A stretch of DNA of 22,700 nt, from positions 1 to 22,700 of IMG/VR virus record IMGVR_UViG_3300015373_000045. One strand, 5' to 3'. A program made the position numbers and the translations under genes. The notes under the pieces were generated by a model. It was not told the origin of the DNA. It was given only the letters and a program-made list of their open reading frames with translations, and did not search any database. Source of the stretch: a virus. Each line of letters begins with the position of its first letter. The stretch's first letter is position 1. Below, piece by piece: positions 6,562 through 13,142 of the stretch.

Positions 6562-6834
6562 ATGGGCGGCACCCCGCGCGCCCCCTGGCACGCCATGTTC
6601 CTCACCTACCCGTGTCACACCTGCGGGGCCGAGGAGGGGGAGGAGTGCACCACCACCAACGGTAAATGGGCCTTCCCCCACGCGGCCCGGACAAGGGCCG
6701 CCGCGCGGTGCCGAATCTGTGGGGAGGTGACTGACGGCCCCAACGGTCCCGAATCCCTGTGCGCCCGACACCGGTTGGTCCGGGCCCTGGAAATCGAACG
6801 GGCCACCACGCACAAGCGGCAGGACCCGGACTAG
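6562..6834 (+). CDS. Phage zinc-finger protein with two metal sites (90 aa)
   Basis: Site 1, YPCHTCGAEEGEECTTTNGK..FPHAAR, uses C18, C21, C29 and H40. This is the common phage motif C-x2-C...G..C....G...PHA.R, assigned to DNA-binding phage zinc fingers. Site 2 is a treble-clef-like C50-x2-C53...C67-x2-H70. A basic helix ends the protein. A nucleic-acid binding role in early transcription or replication is likely but unproven. ATG 6562 lies just after the previous stop; ATG 6595 is an alternative that keeps both metal sites. Its TAG overlaps the next GTG. Confidence 0.75.
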   Translation: MGGTPRAPWHAMFLTYPCHTCGAEEGEECTTTNGKWAFPHAARTRAAARCRICGEVTDGPNGPESLCARHRLVRALEIERATTHKRQDPD

Positions 6835-7427
6835 TGCGCGTTCTCGTGGCGTGTGAATTCTCGGGGATAGTCCGGGATGCGTTCCTGGCGCGCGGCCACG
6901 ATGCGGTCTCATGCGACCTGTTGCCCACCGAATCACCCGGCCCTCATATCCAAGGGGATGTGTTCGGGGTCCTCGGTGACGGGTGGGACCTGATGGTGGC
7001 GCACCCCCCTTGCACCTATGTGGCGAACCTGGCCAACCGGTGGCTTTACTCCCAACCGACCCGATGGCAAGACATGATCGTTGGGGCCGTCATGATCCGG
7101 GACCTACTGGCCGCCCCGATTCCACGGGTGGCCCTGGAAAACCCGGTAATGGGGAAATGGGCCCGGTTGGTGTTGGGGGCCGATCCCACCCAGACCGTGC
7201 AACCGTGGTGGTTTGGCCACACCGAAACCAAGGCCACGTGCCTATGGTTGCGGAACCTGCCACCCCTCACGCCCACCCGTGATGTCCGGGCCGAGACCTA
7301 CGCCCTGCCCTACAACCGCCGGGCGATAAGCCACCTACAGGTCCCGCACCCGGACCGGTGGAAACGGCGCAGCCTCACCTACCCCGGCCTGGCCGCCGCC
7401 ATGGCCGACCAATGGGGGGCCGAGTAG
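6834..7427 (+). CDS. Phage DNA methylase, Dcm-like Rossmann fold (197 aa)
   Basis: VRVLVACEFSGIVRDAF is an AdoMet motif-I-like strand and loop. SCDLLPT is the acidic ribose contact. WDLMVAHPPCTYVANLANRW carries a motif-IV-like PPC, and VALENPVMG stands where C5 methylases have ENV. The short length means no full target-recognition domain. This subfamily is common in actinophages and annotated as DNA methylase; it may protect phage DNA from restriction. GTG 6834 shares a base with the previous stop. The PPCT keeps the cysteine needed for C5 chemistry, but the target base is unknown. Confidence 0.8.
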   Translation: MRVLVACEFSGIVRDAFLARGHDAVSCDLLPTESPGPHIQGDVFGVLGDGWDLMVAHPPCTYVANLANRWLYSQPTRWQDMIVGAVMIRDLLAAPIPRVALENPVMGKWARLVLGADPTQTVQPWWFGHTETKATCLWLRNLPPLTPTRDVRAETYALPYNRRAISHLQVPHPDRWKRRSLTYPGLAAAMADQWGAE

Positions 7428-7780
7428 TGGGCGCCCGGTTGGTCACCGAGGCCCTGGCCGCCGCGCGGTGGTGCGCCCTCGTGGAGGGGCGGCCCCTCAC
7501 CGGCCGGGCCCGGATGGTCCTCGTGGTGATGGCCCACCGCGCCCTAGATAACGAGGGGCGGAATGGGCAACCGGCCCGTACCTATTTCGCGGGGTGGGAA
7601 TACCTCGCGCTAATGGCCTTGGATTACCGGGAATGGGTGCGGGGTGGCGCATCCCATAAAGCGGTGATGCGGTGTATATCCGAATTGCAGGAACGTGGAC
7701 TAATTCGGGTGTCTAAGAAATTCGGCCGCCTCACCGGGTATGAAGTCCTGCCCCCGAGAGGCCATCCGTATGACACCTGA
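7427..7780 (+). CDS. Winged-helix replication-initiator-type protein (117 aa)
   Basis: LTGRARMVLVVMAHRALDNEG..GQPARTYFAGWEYLALMAL, then GASHKAVMRCISELQERGLIRV, then FGRLTGYEVL. A helix-turn-helix with a typical 'x-x-I-x-x-L-x-x-x-G-L-I' recognition helix and a beta wing places it with phage RepO/DnaD-N-like wHTH proteins. No helicase-loader or primase domain follows. Four copies of TGTCCCAC-type half-sites begin four bases after its stop, so it is the natural candidate to bind them, as lambda O binds iterons next to its own DNA-binding domain. GTG 7427 overlaps the methylase stop. Confidence 0.75.
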   Translation: MGARLVTEALAAARWCALVEGRPLTGRARMVLVVMAHRALDNEGRNGQPARTYFAGWEYLALMALDYREWVRGGASHKAVMRCISELQERGLIRVSKKFGRLTGYEVLPPRGHPYDT

Positions 7781-9905
7781 AACTGTCCCACGCGGTGGGA
7801 CATCCCGTGTCCCTCATGTGGGACATACGGTGTCCCACATGTGGGACATGTGGTGTCCCACCTATAGAGGAACCAACGAACCAACGAACCAATGGAGGAA
7901 CCACCACGTACGTCAGGTGATTGGCTTAGTCGCGCGCGCCGAAAGAATGGACAACCGCATTGACGGGGTGGATATTCGGGGGGTGCCTAGCCGCGCGTCA
8001 CGCGCATCCCACCGCAACCGGGTGATAAACGGAACGCCGGTTAGCACCGAGACATGGCGGGAATTACGGAACAGGTGGCAGCAACGATTACCAACCGAAT
8101 GTCCTCGGTGCGGTAATCAGATAAACCCGTGGGATGCGTGGGACCTGGACCACGTGGGCGAACCGGTCGCGCTCGGTGGCGGTGGCCACGACATCCGGCC
8201 CGCGCACCGGGCGTGCAACCGGGGGGCCGGGGGGGCCCTCGGTGGGTTGGTGCGCGCGCTGGAAAATAGTTCGCGCCTCGGTGCGGAAATTCCGGGCGCC
8301 GATTTTTTGACAGTGGCGCAATCTTCGTTGGGGACTGCGGGCCTCGTTTCTACCCAAAACCACTCGACTTTGGCCGACACGGAACCGGACGACGCGGAAC
8401 CGGCCGTGGCCACGCTGGACCCGTCCGATTCGGCCTGGGACGCCTGCCCGTGGTTGGCGCCTCTCCTGGAGATTCCCCCCGATGCGACCTGGCCGCGCCT
8501 GATGAGCGGCCCGCACCCGGACGCGGTGGGCAGTTTCGGACCCGAGGCCGAGGAGTGCGCCGCCGGTTTGGGGATCACCCTGCGGTGGTGGCAGGCCTTG
8601 GCCCTCTACCGCCTCCTGGAGCATGACCGGGACGGTGCCCTGGTGTGGGTGGATGCCCTGGTGTCCACGGCCCGGCAGGTGGGCAAGTCGGTCCTTCTGG
8701 TGGTCCTGGCGTGGTGGCGGTTGCACCAACGGGACCGGTTCGGGGAGGCCCAACTGGTCATGCACACCGGGAAAGACATTTCGGTTTCGGCCGAGGTTCA
8801 GCGGCGGGCCCGGGTGTGGGCCCGGGAGTTGGGGATGCCGACCCGGGAGGCCAACGGCGCCCAGCAGATCGGGACCGCCGGGGAGGTGGACCGGTGGATG
8901 GTCCGGGCCCATCAGGCGGTGTACGGCTATGCCTCCACGCTGGCCCTGGCCGATGAGGCATGGGCCCTCCCGGCGGCCGTCGTGGAGGAGGGCCTGGAAC
9001 CGACGCTGGCGGAAACCTCCAACGGCCAACTGGTGTTGTTCTCCACCGCGCACCGCAAGTGCACCGGCCTGATTCCGGTCCGCCGCGCGGCCCTCCTGGA
9101 CCGGTGGGCCACCCCCGGCGGAACCTCGCTGCTGCTGGAGTGGTCGGCCACGCGCGGTTCCCAGATCGGGGACCGGGACGCGTGGCGCGCGGCCAGTCCG
9201 CATTGGGGCCCGCCCCGGCAGAGACTCATGGATGCGAAACACGCCCGGGCCTCGGGGGGCCAGTCGGTGGACCCGGACGAGGACGACCCGGTGGAATCGT
9301 TCCGGTCCCAGTTCCTCAACGTCTGGCCGGTGCGCCGCATCGTGTCCAGCACCCGGGCCGAGGTGTTGGTGGAGGCCGACCAGTGGAACGCGGCGGCCGA
9401 CCTGTTCGCCCCGGTGCCGGACGGCCCGGTGTGTGTGGCGGTGGAGGACTTCTACGGCCTCGGGGCGGCCGGTGCGGCGGCGGTCAACCTGCCGGACGGC
9501 CGGGTGTTGGTCTGGGGGGACGTGTTCCCGACCCGGGCCGAGGCCTACACGTGGGCCAGTTTCACCGCCGGGCGCCGGGAGGGGTCCCGGTTCCTCCTCG
9601 GCGCGTCCCTGTCGGTGGCCGAGGCGGCCGAGGCAACCGGACTGTCCCCGGTGCAGTGCGGCACCGCCACCACCTACGCGGCCCTTCCGGCGGTCCGGGC
9701 GTTGGTCCGGTCGGGCCGGTTGGTTCATAGCGCGGATGAGGCCCTGACCGCACAGGTGGCACAGGTGCGCGTGGTGCCCACCTCCAACGGGGGCCTGACC
9801 CCGGCCCACCGGGGGATCCGCTCGGACCTGTTGCGGGCCATGGCGTGGGCCGCGCATGACACGGCCGAACCGGTGGCCGCGCCCCTGGAGTTTTTCGTTT
9901 ACTGA
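7770..9905 (+). CDS. terL: HNH endonuclease-terminase large subunit fusion
   Basis: One uninterrupted frame. From ATG 7770 it is 711 aa: HNH at about 100-152 (C111-x2-C114, DLDH at 125-128, H140, H146, N150), a linker, then a terminase ATPase with Walker A-like STARQVGKS (299-307), Walker B LALADE (395-396), the LFSTAH coupling motif (423-428), and an RNase H-like nuclease starting near VAVEDFYG. It would package phage DNA, with HNH and terminase nuclease acting at the ends. HNH genes normally sit beside terL as separate genes. ATG 7770 has GAGAGG eight bases upstream and overlaps the wHTH stop, but codons up to about 7970 look non-coding, so ATG 7947 is a good alternative. All starts keep HNH joined to terminase. 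Confidence 0.9.
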   Translation: MTPETVPRGGTSRVPHVGHTVSHMWDMWCPTYRGTNEPTNQWRNHHVRQVIGLVARAERMDNRIDGVDIRGVPSRASRASHRNRVINGTPVSTETWRELRNRWQQRLPTECPRCGNQINPWDAWDLDHVGEPVALGGGGHDIRPAHRACNRGAGGALGGLVRALENSSRLGAEIPGADFLTVAQSSLGTAGLVSTQNHSTLADTEPDDAEPAVATLDPSDSAWDACPWLAPLLEIPPDATWPRLMSGPHPDAVGSFGPEAEECAAGLGITLRWWQALALYRLLEHDRDGALVWVDALVSTARQVGKSVLLVVLAWWRLHQRDRFGEAQLVMHTGKDISVSAEVQRRARVWARELGMPTREANGAQQIGTAGEVDRWMVRAHQAVYGYASTLALADEAWALPAAVVEEGLEPTLAETSNGQLVLFSTAHRKCTGLIPVRRAALLDRWATPGGTSLLLEWSATRGSQIGDRDAWRAASPHWGPPRQRLMDAKHARASGGQSVDPDEDDPVESFRSQFLNVWPVRRIVSSTRAEVLVEADQWNAAADLFAPVPDGPVCVAVEDFYGLGAAGAAAVNLPDGRVLVWGDVFPTRAEAYTWASFTAGRREGSRFLLGASLSVAEAAEATGLSPVQCGTATTYAALPAVRALVRSGRLVHSADEALTAQVAQVRVVPTSNGGLTPAHRGIRSDLLRAMAWAAHDTAEPVAAPLEFFVY
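7784..7861. repeat. Palindrome (iteron) array, candidate origin or packaging site
   Basis: Three dyads and a half-site. TGTCCCAC-GCG-GTGGGACA at 7784-7802; TGTCCCTC-AT-GTGGGACA at 7808-7825, one arm mismatch; TGTCCCACATGTGGGACA at 7831-7848, perfect; TGTCCCAC at 7854-7861. Starts are 24, 23 and 23 bases apart. The array begins four bases after the wHTH replication-type gene. Local base composition is less GC-rich just downstream, up to about 8110. It fits iterons of a phage origin; terminase-binding repeats are the main alternative. Confidence 0.8.
7871..7894. repeat. 8-bp tandem repeat, three units
   Basis: AACCAACG twice (7871-7878, 7879-7886) and AACCAATG (7887-7894), directly following the palindrome array. 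The 24 bases keep the terminase reading frame. Confidence 0.85.
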
Positions 9906-9917
9906 GAGGACGGGCCA

Positions 9918-10232
9918 ATGGCGCACGAGTTTTGCACCGTATGCGGCCAGACATTCGCGGCCACCCGGCCGGGGGACGCCCACCGGGTGGGCCGCCATGA
10001 CGTGTTCACCGGGCCGGAACGGCGTAGGTGTCGCACCCCGGATGAGATGCGGGCCGGGGGTATGTGGCAGGACGGCGTGTGGCATGGCGAATGGCGAAAG
10101 GACGGGGTGGCGCGGCGCCGCCCGCGCGCAGGCGCCCTAGGGGCCGCTAACCCCTCGGGGGGGCCAACTACCCACGCGGGCCCTGCCGACGCGTCTGGCG
10201 GCCACGCGCGAGTGGCTGGTGGGGGTTCCTAG
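9918..10232 (+). CDS. Small zinc-finger-like protein between terminase and portal (104 aa)
   Basis: FCTVCGQTF (C6-x2-C9) with histidines in DAHRVGRHDVF, then TGPERRRCRTPDEMRAGG. The pattern C..C...H..GRH..F.GP.RRRC.TP.EM occurs in small actinophage proteins encoded next to terminase or portal; their role is not known. The C-terminal third is Gly/Ala/Pro-rich and probably disordered. GAGAGGA stands upstream of ATG 9918, and the portal start follows four bases after the stop. A packaging accessory function is possible from position only. Confidence 0.75.
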   Translation: MAHEFCTVCGQTFAATRPGDAHRVGRHDVFTGPERRRCRTPDEMRAGGMWQDGVWHGEWRKDGVARRRPRAGALGAANPSGGPTTHAGPADASGGHARVAGGGS

Positions 10233-10235
10233 GCC

Positions 10236-11510
10236 ATGCCGTCCTTACAGACTCCCCGGCGCCGGGCGCCCGGACGCCCCCGACGCGTGGCCGGACTGAC
10301 CACGGGCGTACCCCGTAGCCAATGGGCGTTCCTCACCGGGGACGCGTACCCGGCCACCCCCTACCCGGCCACCGAGGCCGACGCCATGGGGATGCCCCCG
10401 TTCGGGCGCGGGGTGGCCCTCCTGGCCAACGCGATAGCGGGCACCGACTGGCACGCGGCGCGGTGGGACCCCTCGGTGGGTGTCTCGGTGCGGCTACCGG
10501 ACCAACCCTTGGTAGTGACCGACCCCGACCCCGAGACCACGCCATGGAACTACCGGTGGGCGGCCGTGGAGGATTTGATTCTGTACGGAAACCATTTCGC
10601 CATTCCGTGGGGTTTCGACGCCCGGACTAGCCGGGCCGCCTCACTGCTTCCGGTGGCGGCCGATTCGGTGGCCATCCTGGCCGACCCGTTTACCGGCGCC
10701 TGGCAATGGGTGGTGAACGGCAATCACCTGGACCCCGAGGGGGGTACGTGGGACCTGTTCCACGCGTCGGCCGGTAACCGGTCGGGGGAGGTGCTCGGCC
10801 GTGGTGTCCTGTCGCAATACGGCACCTCGCTAGGTGGCTACGTGGCGGCCGAGACACATTCCGGGGACTACTTCGCAGGGGGCGCGCTACCCCCGGCGGT
10901 TCTCCAGTCACCCACCCAACTGACCCAACCGCAGGCCGATGACCTGAAAACCAAATGGCGGGCCATGACCAACACCCGGGAACCGGTGGTGTTGCCCATG
11001 GGCTACGTACTGACACCCGTGGTGTCCAATGCGGAAACGTCCCAATTGGTGGAGTCCCGCCAATGGAACGCGGCCCTAGTGGCCATGATCCTCGGAATCC
11101 CCAATTACAAGTTGGGACTCTCGGGGCCGTCCATGACTTATCAGAATGTCGAAATGGCGGATATTGAATTCGTCCGGGATTCGGTGGACCGGTACGGGCA
11201 ACCGCTATCCGAGGCCTTTACGAAATGGCTACTGCCGCGCGGCACCTCCCTGGAATGGGACTACGCGGGCCGGATGCGGGCCGACCAGTCCACCACCGCC
11301 AACGTGCTCACCACCTACACGGCCGCCGGGATCCTCACTAAGGACGAGGCCCGCGCGGCCATCGGACGGCCGCCCCTGGACACCACGGCCGAGGAGAACA
11401 CCACCCCCGAGGGGGTCCCCGAACTAGTCGGCCCCGGCCGGGTCGTGGAGTCGGCCGCCGCCCAACCGCCCTCGGAAGGGGTGACCAGTGATGCCGGAAC
11501 TACTGATTGA
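10236..11510 (+). CDS. HK97-type portal protein (424 aa)
   Basis: The usual order is seen: N-terminal MPPFGRGVALLANAIAGTDW helix, an EDLILYGNHFA segment, WDLFH, LGRGVLSQYGTSLGGYVAAE, AGGALPPAVLQSP, LKTKWRAMT, and the SQLVESRQWNAALVAMILGIP...SMTYQNVE stretch that is nearly invariant in HK97 portals. The dodecameric portal sits at one head vertex, threads DNA and binds the terminase. The length of 424 is typical. Its last 20 bases overlap the protease gene, a usual coupling in this head module. ATG 10236 has only a weak ribosome site. Confidence 0.95.
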   Translation: MPSLQTPRRRAPGRPRRVAGLTTGVPRSQWAFLTGDAYPATPYPATEADAMGMPPFGRGVALLANAIAGTDWHAARWDPSVGVSVRLPDQPLVVTDPDPETTPWNYRWAAVEDLILYGNHFAIPWGFDARTSRAASLLPVAADSVAILADPFTGAWQWVVNGNHLDPEGGTWDLFHASAGNRSGEVLGRGVLSQYGTSLGGYVAAETHSGDYFAGGALPPAVLQSPTQLTQPQADDLKTKWRAMTNTREPVVLPMGYVLTPVVSNAETSQLVESRQWNAALVAMILGIPNYKLGLSGPSMTYQNVEMADIEFVRDSVDRYGQPLSEAFTKWLLPRGTSLEWDYAGRMRADQSTTANVLTTYTAAGILTKDEARAAIGRPPLDTTAEENTTPEGVPELVGPGRVVESAAAQPPSEGVTSDAGTTD

Positions 11511-12066
11511 GCGCGCGGCCCCTGCCCTGGAACCGGTGGGGGACGGCTGGACCGTGGAGGGCATCGCGGTCCCCTACGGGGTGCCACACCGGGTCAGCGA
11601 TGACGGGGTGAGTTACTACCGGGAAGGGTTCACCCCCGGCGCTTTTGGCCGGGACGTGGCCAAGGGGGGCCGGTGGGTAAACCTCATGCTCGGCCACCAC
11701 GGGGATGACGGGGACCGGTTCCTAGGCCGATGCGTGGGCCTCGTGGAGGAGGTGGCCGGACTGCGGGCTACGTTCCGCCTGGACCGCACCCATCCGCAGG
11801 CCGAGGCCGCCCGGGCCGGGGAGTTGACAGGCTGGTCGGTCTCGGCCCGGGTATACCGGTCCCGCACCGAGGGCCCGGCCGATGACCGGACCGTGTGGCG
11901 GGAGGTGTGCGGCCTGTCCCACGTGGCGGCCACCGCGCAACCGCAATACGCGGGGGCCGGGGTCCTCGTGGCCCGGGAACACACCCTGGTGAACGCGCCC
12001 TCACCCACCCCGCACCGGGACGAAATCCGGGCGTGGCTGGACGGCCTCCCGGCCCGGCCGCAATGA
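11491..12066 (+). CDS. HK97-family prohead protease (191 aa)
   Basis: TVEGIAVPYGVPHRV, YREGFTPGAF, LMLGHHGDDGDRFLGR and ELTGWSVSARV match the prohead protease family (peptidase U35): the histidine is H69 or H70 and the catalytic serine S116. It matures the head by cutting scaffold segments from the capsid protein, whose delta-domain-like N-terminus is encoded at 13143. ATG 11491 is used; GTG 11488 is an equal alternative. It overlaps the portal by 20 bases and the next gene by four. Confidence 0.92.
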   Translation: MPELLIERAAPALEPVGDGWTVEGIAVPYGVPHRVSDDGVSYYREGFTPGAFGRDVAKGGRWVNLMLGHHGDDGDRFLGRCVGLVEEVAGLRATFRLDRTHPQAEAARAGELTGWSVSARVYRSRTEGPADDRTVWREVCGLSHVAATAQPQYAGAGVLVAREHTLVNAPSPTPHRDEIRAWLDGLPARPQ

Positions 12067-12812
12067 CCACGATTCGGCACGCCCATTCGTCATCGCTGTA
12101 TTCCAACTCCCCCGATTCCCTGGCCAATCAGGTGGAACGGGCAGTGGAGGCCGATGACCCCGACGCCACGACCCTGACCTTTACCGAGGTGGGATCGGAC
12201 AAACGGACACAAGTGCTAAAGGATGCCGACCCCGATAACTGGGCCGCGTGGGTGCCTAATCAGTCGGACGTGGGGATTATGTGGCGCAAACATGTCTATT
12301 CCCCGGTGTGGAAGGAGGCCCACAAACTCACCGATAAAGTCTGGACCGATGGACAGGGGCGGAAACATGAGACATGGTGCGCCACGGCCCTTTTATCCCA
12401 CGATAAGGAGGGCCTGACCATATTCCTATCGGTGTGCCACCTGCCAAGCCATGTCCAGAACGGGGATAAGTTCTACGATAATGCGCAGGCTAAAGCGTGG
12501 AAATCGGCAGTAAACGGGTGGTCCGATTACTGGAACACCACCCGGAAAACCGATAAGCCGGACCTGGGAATGTTGGTCGCGGACTGGAATATCGACGTCC
12601 ATTCGTCCCATTGGATGGGTTACATGACCGACAAATTCCCGTCCATGTATTGCACGTGGGCCGGGGACCGGGAACCGCCCAACGATAAGGGCACCCATGG
12701 TAACCGCCTGATTGACTTCACGATGGCCACCAACAAAATGACCAAGGCGAAATTGCTAAAGGATGACAATTCGTCGGACCACCGGCCCTATGGGGAGGCC
12801 CTGCCGTTGTGA
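12063..12812 (+). CDS. DNase I-like (EEP superfamily) nuclease/phosphatase (249 aa)
   Basis: The catalytic set of the endonuclease/exonuclease/phosphatase fold can be read in order: E42 in LTFTEVGSDKR, H126 in SVCHLPSH, D174 and N176 in LVADWNIDV, D218 in LIDFTMAT, and D239-H240 in SSDHRPYG. All key positions are present, so it should be an active metal-dependent phosphodiesterase on DNA, RNA or a phosphate ester. It begins in an ATGA overlap with the prohead protease and lies inside the head operon, an unexpected place. No signal peptide is seen. The fold is confident; substrate and role unknown (DNA-end trimming, host DNA degradation or exclusion are options). Confidence 0.85.
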   Translation: MTTIRHAHSSSLYSNSPDSLANQVERAVEADDPDATTLTFTEVGSDKRTQVLKDADPDNWAAWVPNQSDVGIMWRKHVYSPVWKEAHKLTDKVWTDGQGRKHETWCATALLSHDKEGLTIFLSVCHLPSHVQNGDKFYDNAQAKAWKSAVNGWSDYWNTTRKTDKPDLGMLVADWNIDVHSSHWMGYMTDKFPSMYCTWAGDREPPNDKGTHGNRLIDFTMATNKMTKAKLLKDDNSSDHRPYGEALPL

Positions 12813-12949
12813 ATTCCACGGGGCGGCCGTGGTTGGATTTGCTTATTGCGGCCCTCGGTAGTGGAACCGGGTCCTTTGCCCTCGGGGTGGTGGTCGGTTA
12901 TCGGTGGGCGCGGCGCCGCCACGACACCGGCCGCCACGTAAAGGACTGA
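12809..12949 (+). CDS. Small single-pass membrane protein (46 aa)
   Basis: GTG 12809 overlaps the nuclease stop (GTGA). After a short N-terminus comes one membrane-length stretch (LLIAALGSGTGSFALGVVVG), followed by a basic end YRWARRRHD, so the C-terminus is expected in the cytoplasm. It is unrecognised. Possible roles are a holin-like or exclusion peptide, or a partner of the adjacent nuclease; nothing in the sequence decides between them. Confidence 0.6.
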   Translation: MNSTGRPWLDLLIAALGSGTGSFALGVVVGYRWARRRHDTGRHVKD

Positions 12950-13142
12950 CCGCCGGGGAGAAACGTGTTTCTGACCGGGCCCCCTAGACGATTCCGAATA
13001 GCGCGCGTACGTTCCGAAACGAGAACCGCCACCCGGCGCCCGGATTACCGGCCACCCCGTCCCGGAACGGACACCCCGGAATCTGACGAAACAGGGCTAG
13101 CCGCCGCCCGGTCGATATCCATTCGACCCCCGAGGGGTAATC
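12950..13142 (+). other. Spacer before the capsid gene
   Basis: 193 bases without a convincing gene. It holds a short dyad AGAAAC-GT-GTTTCT (12959-12972) just after the small membrane gene, which may form a weak hairpin, and GAGGGG seven bases before the capsid ATG. An internal promoter raising capsid expression could lie here, but no clear -35/-10 is visible. Confidence 0.4.

Noticed and set aside
4033-6834. The run of small coupled genes as a defence system
   Set aside because: The identifiable members (exonuclease, ERF, Hjc-like resolvase, zinc finger) form a normal phage recombination/early operon; only the HYT protein is open.
7784-7861. Palindrome array as a CRISPR array
   Set aside because: Units are self-complementary, 18-19 bp, with only 5-6 bases between them; no spacers of 30 bases and no cas genes.
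8088-10085. Long open frame on the minus strand opposite the terminase (about 665 codons)
   Set aside because: An antisense shadow: high GC keeps stop codons rare, the product is Pro/Arg/Gly/His-rich without domains, and the plus strand has clear terminase motifs.
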